Shown: positions 17,218 to 25,917 of the stretch, piece after piece
Layout: each line of letters opens with the position of its first letter
Position numbering within the stretch: position 1 is the first letter of the stretch
The notes under the pieces: generated by a model
What the model was told of the DNA's origin: nothing
The model's database searches: none
The model's input: the letters and a program-made list of their open reading frames with translations, nothing else
Made by a program: the position numbers and the translations under genes
DNA from: Sutterella sp.
GTDB taxonomy: Bacteria; Pseudomonadota; Gammaproteobacteria; Burkholderiales; Burkholderiaceae_F
Length of the DNA stretch: 64,000 bases
Assembly: GCA_019418605.1 (NCBI GenBank)
Contig: DYBN01000036.1
Span: forward strand, 1 to 64,000
Reading direction: 5' to 3'

Positions 17218-17838
17218 CTACTCTTTTCTGACGGCGTACTTGGCCGCAAGCGCTTCGAGGTAGGCGGGCACGCTCTCATCGGACCAGTCCACGAAGCCGC
17301 GCACAAAGCCCACGAGATTTCCCTTGCCGTCGAGAATGAAGACGCTCGGAACGACGTCTAAGGGGGCGTCGTCGCCAATTTTCTGCTCGGGATCGATGAG
17401 CGTCGTAAAGCCCTCAAGCGAGTGGCGCTTGATGAAGGACTCGACGTCGCTTTTTTTCTGATCCACTGACACCGACACGATGCGGATGGCGCTCTCGGGC
17501 TTGTTGTAGCGCTCCTGCAGCGCCTTGATCATCGGTAGCGACCGGATGCAGGGCTCGCACCAGGTGGCCCAGATGTCGATCATCACGAGCTTGTCCTTAA
17601 AGCCGTTTAAAGCAAACTTTTTCCCTTCAAGGTCTTCGAGCTCGGCTTTGGAGAAGCCGCGCGCGTTTCGCAATTCAATGAAGTCGCGCAGCACCATGGG
17701 CTTGCCTTCGAGCGGCTCGCCGTTGGCATAGAGCTTGTGCTGAAAGCCCGGCAGCGCGTTTAAGTCAAGCGCAAGCGCAGGCGCGCTTGCTAGCTGCATG
17801 CCAAGCGCCAAAGCCAGTGCCAGCAGGCATTTTTTCAT
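17218..17838 (-). CDS. Periplasmic thioredoxin-like protein (CcmG/TlpA type) of the sulfite locus
   Basis: 206 residues from the ATG at 17836-17838, with AGGAG 9 bases upstream. A Sec signal peptide spans residues 1-22. The thioredoxin fold carries the WATWCEPC active site (about residues 99-106) and a late cis-proline region (DVVPSVF). Such proteins keep apocytochrome cysteines reduced for haem attachment. It is the last gene of the minus-strand locus, 2 bases after the Cys-less CcmH-like gene. In this position it probably supplies the thiol-reducing activity that the CcmH-like partner lacks. A longer reading to 17967 is not supported by a ribosome site. Confidence 0.85.
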   Translation of the reverse strand: MKKCLLALALALGMQLASAPALALDLNALPGFQHKLYANGEPLEGKPMVLRDFIELRNARGFSKAELEDLEGKKFALNGFKDKLVMIDIWATWCEPCIRSLPMIKALQERYNKPESAIRIVSVSVDQKKSDVESFIKRHSLEGFTTLIDPEQKIGDDAPLDVVPSVFILDGKGNLVGFVRGFVDWSDESVPAYLEALAAKYAVRKE

Positions 17839-17840
17839 TC

Positions 17841-18389
17841 TCAATCTCCTTTGCGTTTGATGGTTTGCGTATTCGTCTCTGAGACGGCCTTGGCCCGCCG
17901 CGCGGGTCTGGCGCGGCGCCACAGCAGATAGGCCGCAGCCGCTGCGGCAAGCCAGGGAGCCGCCCACAAGAGCGCCGTGCCGCTGTTGAATTCCGGCTCG
18001 TAGCGGATCATTTCCCCGTAGCGCGCCGTCATGAAGTCAAAAATCTCCTCGCGGGTCTTCCCCTCGCGCAGCAGCTCGTAGATGCGCGCCTTCAGCTCCG
18101 AGGCAACGGCGCTTTCCGAATCGTAGAGCGTGTAGTTGGCAGACGCGGGGTCTCGCAGAAGCTTTGAAATTTCAATGGCTTCGTCATAAAAGGCGCGCCC
18201 TTCAAGCGGGGTGCGCTCATTTTTTTCTCTTTGAAATACTTGGGGGGCGGCCTGGGGAGCCGCCTGCAGCGCAGCCTGCAGAGCGCCCTGCCGTGCGCCT
18301 TGCTGTGCGCTTTGCGCGGCAACGGCGCCCGAGAAAATCACAAGGCAAAGGAGAGACGCCCTCTTCAAATCGGCCATTTTTCCCGTCAT
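17841..18389 (-). CDS. Cys-less CcmH/NrfF-like subunit of a dedicated haem lyase
   Basis: 182 residues from the ATG at 18387-18389, preceded by a strong AGGAGG. A signal peptide is followed by a low-complexity Gln/Ala stretch (repeats of QAAPQA and QGALQA kind, about residues 28-50). The CcmH core follows, ending KTREEIFDFMTARYGEMIRYEP, then one C-terminal membrane helix and an Arg-rich tail. The LRCxxCQ motif of CcmH is replaced by LLRDPASANY and no cysteine remains outside the signal peptide. It overlaps ccmF by four bases. Partner of CcmF and the TPR protein in attaching haem, most likely to MccA; redox activity must come from the thioredoxin-like neighbour. Confidence 0.78.
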   Translation of the reverse strand: MTGKMADLKRASLLCLVIFSGAVAAQSAQQGARQGALQAALQAAPQAAPQVFQREKNERTPLEGRAFYDEAIEISKLLRDPASANYTLYDSESAVASELKARIYELLREGKTREEIFDFMTARYGEMIRYEPEFNSGTALLWAAPWLAAAAAAYLLWRRARPARRAKAVSETNTQTIKRKGD

Positions 18390-20329
18390 CGCTCCTCCTT
18401 GTGCATTCCATGCGCGTTCTGCGCTCTCTGCGCGCCCTGATTTCGCCTTTTGCTGCGCCGCCCTCCAAAAAGGGCGACAACGCCCGCGGCCATCGCAATG
18501 AGTGCGCCCGCCCAAATCCAGGAGGCCAAGGGCTTGACGCTTAAGCGCACGAGCCACTCATTGGCCGAGAGCTGATTGCCCATGGAGACATAGTAGTCGG
18601 CAAGCAGGCCGTGGCGGATTCCCGCGGCCGACATCTGCATGCCGCTTGAGACAAACGTCTGCCGCATGGGATAGAGCGTGCAGATCAAAGACTCGTCGCC
18701 CTCGCGCAGCACGTCGATGTGCGCGGCCTCGCCAAAGTAGCTGCGCGTATTGACGGGGAAAAAGCCGCGGTTGACAAAAACCACGCCCGCAACCGGCTTG
18801 CCCGAGCCCGCGTCCATGCGCACGAGCGCCTCGGACTCGTACTGCGAGACGCCCAGCGCCCCCGCGGCCGTCACGGCAATGCCGATGTGCGCGAGCATTG
18901 CCGCCGCGGCAAGCCTCCTTCCCCCGGGCAAAAGGGTGGCTGCGCTCGTCAACAGCAGCCACGCAATGGCAAAGGCCGCAACTCCGGTTAAAAGCGCCTC
19001 GCGCGGGTTTGTAAGCCACAGCAGCACCCCGGCCGCAGCCGCCGCGGCAGCGATTGTGAGCGCGTTTATCAAGACGCTCTTGGTGCGCAGCACGTGAACG
19101 AGCGAAATCAACAGCATCGCGGCAATGGCCATGGGCGCGAAAAACTCGTTGAAGTAGGGCGCGCCCACTGTGAGCGTGCGGCCTGCCGCAAGCTCGTAGA
19201 AAAGCGGATACACCGTGCCAAAGAGCACCGCCGCACAGGCGGCCGTCGTCAAGAAGACGCCTGCGGTCGTCAGAAGCTCTTCGCGCGAGAGCACGACTTC
19301 GGGCTCGCGGCAGCAGGCCTGCGCACGCAGCGCAAACGCCGCAAACGCGGGCACCAGGATGATCACCGAGACCGTCAAAAGCGCCGCCCCGCGCCCGGGG
19401 TCGGAAGCAAAGGCGTGCACCGACTGCATCAGGCCCGAGCGCACGATGAAGGTGCCCAAAAGACACGTGGCAAAACTAACAAGCGCAAGCGCAAGCGACA
19501 GGCGCTTGAACTGCCCTCGTCTTCTTGCAAGGATGAGCGCGTGCAAAAGGGCGCTGACGGCAAGCCAGGGGATGAAGGAGGCGTTTTCAACCGGGTCCCA
19601 GAACCACCAGCCGCCCCAGCCAAGCTCGGTGTAGGCCCACCAGGAGCCAAGGGCGTTGCCCGCGGTTAAGAAAATCCAGGTCGCTGCGGCCGAGCGAAAC
19701 ATCCATTGCGGGGCCTCCCGGCAGGGCCGTCCCGTCCACAAAAGGGCCGAGGCCGCGGCAAAGGCAAGCGAGAGTCCCGCATAGCCCATAAAGAGCACGG
19801 GCGGATGCAGGATCATGCCCACGTCCTGCAAAATCGGATTGAGGTCCCGGCCTTCGACGGGCACCAGAGGCAGGTTGCGCGCAAAGGGGTTGGAGGTGGC
19901 TAGCAAAAAAAGCCCCAGCAGCCCCGTGACGGCGAGCATCACGGCCTGCATGCGCGCCATGAAGCGCTCTTTACCCTCACCGGACGTGCGGGAGAGCCCC
20001 GCCGCAGCCGCCCACAGGGAAATAAAGAGCACCCACAAGAGCATCGAGCCCTCGTGCCCGCCCCAGAAGGCCGCAAACTTGTAGACGGCCTCAAGGGCCG
20101 TGTTGGAGTTGTCGGCCACGTAGGCAACCGAAAAATCATCGGTTAAAAATGCGTACCACAAGCACGCGCTGCTGCCCGCAAGCGCGGCCGCCGCAAGGCG
20201 CCCCACGGGGCGCCACAGGCCCGCGGCGTAGGGCTCGTGCCTTTGCACGCCCCAGGCGACGGCCGCCGCAGCCGCAAGCGAGGCGGCCGAGGCAAGCACA
20301 ATCAGAAATAGTCCGAATTCGGCAATCAA
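18386..20329 (-). CDS. ccmF: CcmF/NrfE-type cytochrome c haem lyase
   Basis: About 647 residues from a TTG at 20327-20329, chosen because the protein then starts IAEFGLFLIVLAS, like the conserved CcmF N-terminus; no ATG or GTG fits. Many membrane segments surround the tryptophan-rich haem-handling motif WGGWWFWDPVENASF (about residue 232). Conserved histidines flank it (GGHEGSML, ILHPPVLF). CcmF joins haem to apocytochrome cysteines. Since it sits inside the MccA locus, it is probably the dedicated lyase for the CX15CH haem of MccA, as dedicated lyases are known for MccA/SirA loci (CcsA1 in Wolinella, SirEFG in Shewanella). It overlaps the Cys-less CcmH-like gene. Confidence 0.9.
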   Translation of the reverse strand: MIAEFGLFLIVLASAASLAAAAAVAWGVQRHEPYAAGLWRPVGRLAAAALAGSSACLWYAFLTDDFSVAYVADNSNTALEAVYKFAAFWGGHEGSMLLWVLFISLWAAAAGLSRTSGEGKERFMARMQAVMLAVTGLLGLFLLATSNPFARNLPLVPVEGRDLNPILQDVGMILHPPVLFMGYAGLSLAFAAASALLWTGRPCREAPQWMFRSAAATWIFLTAGNALGSWWAYTELGWGGWWFWDPVENASFIPWLAVSALLHALILARRRGQFKRLSLALALVSFATCLLGTFIVRSGLMQSVHAFASDPGRGAALLTVSVIILVPAFAAFALRAQACCREPEVVLSREELLTTAGVFLTTAACAAVLFGTVYPLFYELAAGRTLTVGAPYFNEFFAPMAIAAMLLISLVHVLRTKSVLINALTIAAAAAAAGVLLWLTNPREALLTGVAAFAIAWLLLTSAATLLPGGRRLAAAAMLAHIGIAVTAAGALGVSQYESEALVRMDAGSGKPVAGVVFVNRGFFPVNTRSYFGEAAHIDVLREGDESLICTLYPMRQTFVSSGMQMSAAGIRHGLLADYYVSMGNQLSANEWLVRLSVKPLASWIWAGALIAMAAGVVALFGGRRSKRRNQGAQRAQNAHGMHKEER

Positions 20330-20396
20330 GTCAACTTTTCCCTTTTTTGCGGCAATCCGCCAAAAGCGCAGGGGCCTAAAAAAAGCCCGCCCCTTT

Positions 20397-21200
20397 TTAG
20401 AGCCTGCGCCGCAGGAAAACGGCGCGGCAGACGACAAACAACACGACGATCCAGCCCGCAAGCAGCCCCGTTAAAAGCGCCGCGTCGGGCTGCGCGGGCA
20501 TCCCGGCGCCCGTCGTGCTCATCTGGTTGATCAGGCGAAAGACGCTTGCGGGGTTGGCAAGCATCATCGCCGAGAGCGTGTTTCGGCCAAAAAAATCGGC
20601 TCCCGCCACGCTCACCACCAAAAGCGCCAGATCATACAAGAGCACCAGGGCAAACCAGAGCACAAGAAGCGCCGCAAGGGCCTGCGCCTTGTGCCGCACG
20701 AGAAGGCTCACGCAAAACGACAAAAGCATGAAGACGAGCGCCAAAAGCCAGCCGCTTGCGGCAAGCTTCGCTAGGCTCGCGACGAGCTCTCCCATCGTAT
20801 AGGGGACGGCCGCAAAAAGGCCCGCCACGGGCAGCGCCGCAAACCCCAGCACGAGCACGCAGGCTAAAGAGGCCGCCTGCCCGAGCGCCTTTCCCAGGAG
20901 CCACTGCGTGCGGGTAAGCGGATAGGTGAGCATCAGCAGCAGCGTCCCCGACTCGGCCTCGCCCACGAAGGCGTCGTAACTTAGCATCACCACCAGAAGC
21001 GGCAGCACGAAGACCGTGAGGCTCAAAAGGGAGTTGACGACGGTCGCCAGCGGCTGCCAGGCCAGCGTGCCGCCGATGGCCGCCGTGCCGAAAAAGACCG
21101 CTAGCGACAAAAGCGCAAAGACGGCGCTGCCTGAAATGAGCCAGCGGCTTCGGATGCAGTCCATGAATTCCTTGGCGGCCACGATGGAGATTTCACGCAT
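20397..21200 (-). CDS. nosY: NosY-type ABC transporter permease
   Basis: 267 residues with six hydrophobic segments and the family pattern EAESGTLLLMLTYPLTRTQWLLGK. It is the membrane part of the NosFY ABC transporter, which with NosD serves copper-site maturation of periplasmic enzymes, classically nitrous oxide reductase. No nosZ is present in this window; the gene is embedded in the sulfite reductase locus, so the likely client is the copper site of MccA. It follows nosF with a 3-base gap. Confidence 0.9.
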   Translation of the reverse strand: MREISIVAAKEFMDCIRSRWLISGSAVFALLSLAVFFGTAAIGGTLAWQPLATVVNSLLSLTVFVLPLLVVMLSYDAFVGEAESGTLLLMLTYPLTRTQWLLGKALGQAASLACVLVLGFAALPVAGLFAAVPYTMGELVASLAKLAASGWLLALVFMLLSFCVSLLVRHKAQALAALLVLWFALVLLYDLALLVVSVAGADFFGRNTLSAMMLANPASVFRLINQMSTTGAGMPAQPDAALLTGLLAGWIVVLFVVCRAVFLRRRL

Positions 21201-21203
21201 GTC

Positions 21204-22169
21204 CTACTGTCTCCTCTCGAGGGCGGCGGACTTGTCGGCGCATTCTTTTACGTCCTCGTGCGGCGCAGGCCCGCGCTCGCCCATCACGAAGTAGCCGAAG
21301 ATTTCGGCAAGGCCCGCCTTTTCAACCTCAAAATCAAAGAGCCCGCACTCGCGCGTGAGCGCCTCGACGACGCCTTCAAGCTCTTGGGGCGCCACCCAAA
21401 GCGCCGCACCGTTGAGCTTGGCGGCCAAAAGCGGGTGCCGGCGGATTCTCTCCAGATCAAGGTGCGTGATGCGCACCGCAAGACCCGCCGCGGCCCTGAG
21501 CTCTTCGAGCGTTCCCGCGCCCGCAAGCCTCCCGTGGGCGAGCACCACGGCGTTGTCAAGATAGTGCTCGACGAGCGCGAGCTCGTGCGTGCAGACAATG
21601 ACGCTGCAGCCCGCGTCGCGAAGCCGCGAGAGCGTGCGGTACATCAAAAGCGAGGCCGCCGGATCAAGGCCCACCGTGGGCTCGTCGAGTATCAAAAGAG
21701 AAGGCCGCGTCAAGAGCGCCTGCGCAAGCCCCAGCCTCTGGCGCTGGCCCTTGGAGCAGTGCGCGAGCCTCTGTTGCATCACCTCCTCGAGCCCGAGCTC
21801 GCAGGCAAGTTTTTGCGCCGCAGGCCACTCCACCCTCTTTAAGGCCGCAAAGTACTTTAAGTGCGCGCGCACCGTCATCTGATCGTAAAAACTGACGTTT
21901 TCCGGCAGATAGCCCACTTTCAATGGGATGGAGCCGGGAGCGTAGCCAAGCACCTCGATGCTGCCTGCGGCCGGATCAAGAAGGCCGAGCGCGAGCTTTA
22001 AAAGCGTAGTTTTCCCCGCTCCGTTGTGCCCGATCAAGGCCGTCATGGCGCCGGCGGGCAGCCGCAGGGTGATGTCGTTTAAAACCCTGCGCCGCCCCCG
22101 GTCAAAACAAAGGTGCTCGCAGGCAAGCGCTGCGTCGGTCATCGGATTCATCTCTTCAGAGGTCTTCAT
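21204..22169 (-). CDS. nosF: NosF-type ABC transporter ATPase
   Basis: 321 residues. Walker A GHNGAGKTT, the signature CSKGQRQRLGLA, Walker B LLILDEPT and the H-loop CTHELALV are all present. The C-terminal extension (about residues 225-321) is usual for NosF. Together with NosY it forms the ABC transporter of the NosDFY complex. The ATG overlaps the nosD stop by four bases. Starts at residue 8 or 10 (MNPM, MTDA) are possible alternatives. Confidence 0.92.
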   Translation of the reverse strand: MKTSEEMNPMTDAALACEHLCFDRGRRRVLNDITLRLPAGAMTALIGHNGAGKTTLLKLALGLLDPAAGSIEVLGYAPGSIPLKVGYLPENVSFYDQMTVRAHLKYFAALKRVEWPAAQKLACELGLEEVMQQRLAHCSKGQRQRLGLAQALLTRPSLLILDEPTVGLDPAASLLMYRTLSRLRDAGCSVIVCTHELALVEHYLDNAVVLAHGRLAGAGTLEELRAAAGLAVRITHLDLERIRRHPLLAAKLNGAALWVAPQELEGVVEALTRECGLFDFEVEKAGLAEIFGYFVMGERGPAPHEDVKECADKSAALERRQ

Positions 22170-23575
22170 TGCCTTGCACCCGTCACGGGCAGAGGCTCCA
22201 TGAGGGGAAAGCTGTCGGTGACGCCCTTGCCGCGGTCGATTTCAAACTGCTGCGAGAGCCAGCGCAGCAGCACGACCACGGGGCTGTCCATCAAAAAGCG
22301 CGCCTCGGGATAGATCCAGAAGATCCGATCGAGGCTGTCGTTGGGCTGATAGGGCTTGTCGGCCACGCCGTCGCCGTCAAAGTCCCAGGCCATGAAGGTG
22401 CTCCAGAAGTTGCCGCGCCCTTTGTCGCTCCACTCAAGCGGCGTGCGTCCGACGTAGCGCACCTGCACCTTGTTGTCGGCAAAGCTGTTTTCGGTGAGCA
22501 CGTTGCCCTCGCCCCCCAGGGCCACGCCCACGCCGATGTCGGCGCCGGAAAAAGAGTTGCGCTCCACCCTGTTGGCCCCGGGCCCGTAGATAAAGAGCGC
22601 CTTTCCCTCGTTGTCGAGCGCCGCGCGCCCGCGGGGGTTGTGCACGCCCTCGATGCGGTTGCCTTTCACCGTGCAGCCGTCGCAGACGTTTAAGAGGACG
22701 CCGAACTCGACGCACTTTCGCGCCGTGTTGGCCTCAAAGTGAATGTCGCGCGAACTCATGAGCGCAAAGCCCCCGATGACGCCCGCCGAGACGTTGTCGC
22801 TTGCAAAGTCGCCCCGCGTGTACATCCAGTGAATGCCGTACTGCGCGCCGGTAAAGAAGTTGCGCGTGCTCAGGCTTTTCTCAACGTTTTCAAAGTAAAA
22901 GCCGTCGCGGACGTTGCGCACGCGGTTGCCCGAAAGCCACGGGCGCTTGACGTAATTTAAAAAGACGCCGTCGCCGCGATCGAGCACGTGCATGCGCCGC
23001 ACGCCTTCAATGGAGCAGTCCTCAACGCGAAGGCCCTCAAGCCGATCGGCGCGAATCCCAAAGCCGGGGCCCTTGAGCGTCATCGCCCGAATCGTCACGC
23101 CGTCGGCGCCGTCGGTCACCCGCACGCCCGCGTCGCGCTCGTAGAGATTCTTGCCGTAGTTGACGACCGTCATGTGCTCAAGCAGCACGCCCGGCACGCG
23201 CACGGTGATGCCGCTGCCGCGGCCTCCCGCATCGATGACGGCGGCAATCGCGGCGTCCGTCCCGTCGGCCCCGTCTTTGACCACGGGCCCGCGCAGCACG
23301 ACGGCCGCTCGCACGGTAAGGTGCGTGCGGTATAGGCCCGGGGCAAATTCAATCACGTCGCCCGCAGCGGCTACCTCGACAATGGCAGCCACGTCGTCGT
23401 CGGGCGTCACGCGCACAAGCGCGGCCCGAGCGTTTCCTGCTGCGAACGCCGCGGCTAGAAGGACGCAGGAAGCCACCGCGGCAAAAAGGCGCGAGCGGTG
23501 AAGGAAGCTGGAAAAACGGAGCAAGGCGGCCTTTGGGCGCTCAAACGAAAAAAAGGACGGTCGTTGCACGGGCAT
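22166..23575 (-). CDS. nosD: NosD-type periplasmic copper-maturation protein
   Basis: 469 residues with a long N-terminal region containing a signal peptide (residues about 30-50) and then parallel beta-helix repeats of the NosD/CASH type. The C-terminal block (DGDGVADKPYQPND, RIFWIYPEARFLMDSPVVVLLRWLSQQF) is diagnostic of NosD. NosD receives copper from NosL and works with NosFY on the outside of the inner membrane. The ATG shares bases with the nosL stop (TGATG). The client here is most likely the copper-containing MccA. Confidence 0.92.
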   Translation of the reverse strand: MPVQRPSFFSFERPKAALLRFSSFLHRSRLFAAVASCVLLAAAFAAGNARAALVRVTPDDDVAAIVEVAAAGDVIEFAPGLYRTHLTVRAAVVLRGPVVKDGADGTDAAIAAVIDAGGRGSGITVRVPGVLLEHMTVVNYGKNLYERDAGVRVTDGADGVTIRAMTLKGPGFGIRADRLEGLRVEDCSIEGVRRMHVLDRGDGVFLNYVKRPWLSGNRVRNVRDGFYFENVEKSLSTRNFFTGAQYGIHWMYTRGDFASDNVSAGVIGGFALMSSRDIHFEANTARKCVEFGVLLNVCDGCTVKGNRIEGVHNPRGRAALDNEGKALFIYGPGANRVERNSFSGADIGVGVALGGEGNVLTENSFADNKVQVRYVGRTPLEWSDKGRGNFWSTFMAWDFDGDGVADKPYQPNDSLDRIFWIYPEARFLMDSPVVVLLRWLSQQFEIDRGKGVTDSFPLMEPLPVTGARQ

Positions 23576-24069
23576 CAGTCCTCGAGCACCTTGAGCGTGA
23601 TGTCTTCGTACTTCAAGAGCCTGCCGCCCTCGCGCGCGATGAAGTCGCGCGCGGCCGCCTCGGAGCCAAAGCCCGCGGGCTCATTTCCCATGACGCCCGG
23701 CACCTTGTGGCCGTAGACGTAAAAAAGGGAGTTCGCAGCGGCAAAGGCGGCGTCATCGGGCTTGTCCCAGTTCGTTTTTGCCAGATCGTGAATGAAGAAG
23801 GCCTTGAGCCTTCTCGCATTTTCAGGCTGCAGCGCAAAGGTAAAGGCATCGCGCCCGGAGCAGAACTTTAAGGGCTCGTCGACGTCCTTGATAAAGATTT
23901 CCGCCTTGGGCCCCGGATAGTGCACGATCACCATCCCGCACAAATGGCAGCGGTCATGCTCGCCCACGGGGTGCGGCGCGTATGCAGCGGAAATCTCTTC
24001 GCTCTCGCCGCACCCGGCAAGCGCACAGGCCAGCAGTGCGGCCTGCGCCGCGAGCAGCACGCGTTTCAC
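23575..24069 (-). CDS. nosL: NosL-type copper-binding lipoprotein
   Basis: 164 residues. The signal peptide ends in a lipobox (LAGC), so the protein is anchored to a membrane on the periplasmic side. CHLCGMVIV (about residues 41-49) is the Cu(I)-binding CxxCGM motif of NosL, and KAEIFIKD and the FCSGRDAF region match the family. It hands copper to NosD. It is separated by 194 bases from the second NosL-like gene upstream and coupled to nosD downstream. Confidence 0.92.
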   Translation of the reverse strand: MKRVLLAAQAALLACALAGCGESEEISAAYAPHPVGEHDRCHLCGMVIVHYPGPKAEIFIKDVDEPLKFCSGRDAFTFALQPENARRLKAFFIHDLAKTNWDKPDDAAFAAANSLFYVYGHKVPGVMGNEPAGFGSEAAARDFIAREGGRLLKYEDITLKVLED

Positions 24070-24263
24070 TTTGCCCTACTCCTTTTTTTGTTTGTCGATT
24101 CCGATGCGGCGCCAAGCTGCAGGCGCACGGCATCAAACGATGCCGCACATTGTCGCAGATGCGCTAAAGGTTTGCGCAAACCCGCAAAACCCCGGCCCCG
24201 CCGGTCAAAGCCTCGCCTCAAGGGCCGGGAGGCAGCGCCGCACCGGGCCTTGCGCTCTCAGAC

Positions 24264-24743
24264 TCAGTACTTTGCCCCGCAGCCCAGCGTTTCAGCCGTG
24301 AGGTCCTTCAAACGGTAAATCTTGCCGCCGTAGCGCTTTTGAAAGTCACGGGCCTGGGCCTCATCGGCAAAGGGAGCAAGCGAGGGCCCCATCACCGCCT
24401 TTTGCAACGAGCCGTAGACAAACCACGCCTCGCGCGCATCAAACATCGTCTCATTGCGCGGGCTCTTCCAGTCTTCAACGCCCGCGTCATGCATCCAGAG
24501 CACCCCGGCCTTGCCCTCGGCCTGCGCCTTGGCCCAGCCGCAGGCGGCGCCGCGCGCCGAGCAGAACTTCTGCACGGTGCCGTCGGTGAGTTCAACCGCA
24601 CCCTTGGGGCCGGGATACTTCGTAATCCACATCGCGCACGAGGCGCACTGATCCTGCGAAGAAAGAACGGGTGCGCTCAAGGCAAACGAGGGCAGCGCGA
24701 GGCAGGCAATCAACGAAGCGGCTCCAAGCACTTGATTTTTCAT
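24264..24743 (-). CDS. Second NosL-like protein, probably the MccL/SirL-type copper chaperone
   Basis: 159 residues from the ATG at 24741-24743 with GGAGG upstream. It has a Sec signal peptide but no lipobox, so it should be soluble in the periplasm. Motifs: CASCAMWITKYPGPKGAVEL (CxxC-M type copper site), the FCSARGAACGWA segment, and a C-terminal GCGAKY that adds one more cysteine. It is the copy nearest the mccCD genes. NosL-like copper chaperones accompany mccA in other bacteria, and two are present here with different anchoring. A division of labour (delivery to MccA versus loading NosD) is an inference. Confidence 0.83.
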   Translation of the reverse strand: MKNQVLGAASLIACLALPSFALSAPVLSSQDQCASCAMWITKYPGPKGAVELTDGTVQKFCSARGAACGWAKAQAEGKAGVLWMHDAGVEDWKSPRNETMFDAREAWFVYGSLQKAVMGPSLAPFADEAQARDFQKRYGGKIYRLKDLTAETLGCGAKY

Positions 24744-24946
24744 GGCAATTTCCCTCCTTTGCAAACGCAGTGGACAACGAAAAAAACATCGATAAAAAAA
24801 CCGGACGATCGGGCGGGCCCGCGCGCTAAAAAAGAGCGCACCGCCCGCCTCTGTCCGGAGACATTTTCCCTGAGGCCGCCCGCCGCCCTGGGCGCAAAGC
24901 CCGGGCCTTCAGGCAAGCCCCGATAACAAAGCGTTTTGTCATCCAT

Positions 24947-24977
24947 CCGGTCGGCCGCAGAACTGCGGGCCGGCCGG
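24947..24977 (-). repeat. Stem-loop between the NrfD-type gene and the second NosL-like gene
   Basis: CCGGTCGGCCGCAG and CTGCGGGCCGGCCGG form a long GC stem with one bulge and a two-base loop, 18 bases beyond the NrfD-type stop. On the minus strand no T-run follows, so it is more likely a processing or stabilising hairpin that sets different mRNA levels for mccA-D and the maturation genes. Confidence 0.45.
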
Positions 24978-24994
24978 ATTTTCAAGGCTGCGGG

Positions 24995-25915
24995 CTAGAT
25001 GCTGTAGAGCTGTCCCGCATAAAGGATGAACAGACGCAGGCACATCATGCCCGCCACCGAGGCAAGCGCCGAGAGGTAGAAGGCGGAGGCGTTCTTGGCC
25101 GCGCTCAGCACGATCGGCACCAGGAAGCCCACGCCCACCACGCCGATCCAGAACTCAGTGGCCCAGGGGCCCGTCGTAAAGGCCTGCGCGGCGTTTTGCG
25201 CGGCGGCGTTGCCGCTGATGAGCGCCACGGCGATCATGAGGATGCACAGGGCTTCGGCGGCCATGATCGGCCACTCGGCGCCGTGCAGCAGCTTCAGATC
25301 AGCCGAGTGCGGATCAGCGCCGAAGACGCCCGCGGCCACCATCTTGGATGCGGCCGCACCGGCCGAAAGACCGGAGGCGACAAAGAGCGCCGGCAGCACC
25401 GCCTGATTGATGAGCGGGAAGCGGATGAGCGCCGAGATGAGAAAGCCCGTGTAGGCGCAGATCGTCAGCGCGAGCACCAGCACGATCCACTGCAGGCCGC
25501 AGCGGTGCGCATCAAACCAGCCGATGATTCCGTCGAGGAACCCCAGCTTGAAGTCGTCGCGCATGGCAACGAGCATCAGGATGCACACGAGCGGGATGTA
25601 GCACAGCAGCGCCATCACGCCCAGACTCATCACGGAGGTCGGGTTGTAGTAGACCAGAATGCGCCAGAAAACCAGCGGATTGGTCAGATCGAGCACGAGG
25701 CAGACCATGCCGAGCACGATGGTCACGAAGCCGATGAGCGTCGCGGCCTTCAATAGCGGCGTGTTGTCTGCGGTCTGCTTGCGGTAGAGGTTCATCATGA
25801 CGGCCGCTGCCACGGCGCCGCCCGAGATGCCTGCAAGAAACAGGTACAGGGCGATCGGCCACGGCCAGCTGATGCCCTCCGTCAAGCCCAGCGTAAAGTT
25901 CATGGCGATGTCCAT
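24995..25915 (-). CDS. mccD: NrfD-family membrane quinol dehydrogenase subunit (MccD-like)
   Basis: 306 residues with about eight to nine membrane segments and the NrfD/PsrC pattern PWPIALYLFLAGISGGAV near the N-terminus. NrfD proteins oxidise menaquinol at the periplasmic side and pass electrons to a ferredoxin-like partner. The preceding gene, two bases away, encodes that partner. Order Fe-S protein then NrfD next to an octahaem sulfite reductase matches mccCD of Wolinella and the sir cluster of Shewanella. A start at the fifth codon is possible. Confidence 0.9.
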   Translation of the reverse strand: MDIAMNFTLGLTEGISWPWPIALYLFLAGISGGAVAAAVMMNLYRKQTADNTPLLKAATLIGFVTIVLGMVCLVLDLTNPLVFWRILVYYNPTSVMSLGVMALLCYIPLVCILMLVAMRDDFKLGFLDGIIGWFDAHRCGLQWIVLVLALTICAYTGFLISALIRFPLINQAVLPALFVASGLSAGAAASKMVAAGVFGADPHSADLKLLHGAEWPIMAAEALCILMIAVALISGNAAAQNAAQAFTTGPWATEFWIGVVGVGFLVPIVLSAAKNASAFYLSALASVAGMMCLRLFILYAGQLYSI

Positions 25916-25917
25916 CT

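Noticed and set aside
17839..17967. Longer start for the thioredoxin-like protein
   Set aside because: It reads through the upstream gene without a ribosome site; the ATG at 17838 gives a normal signal peptide and has AGGAG before it.
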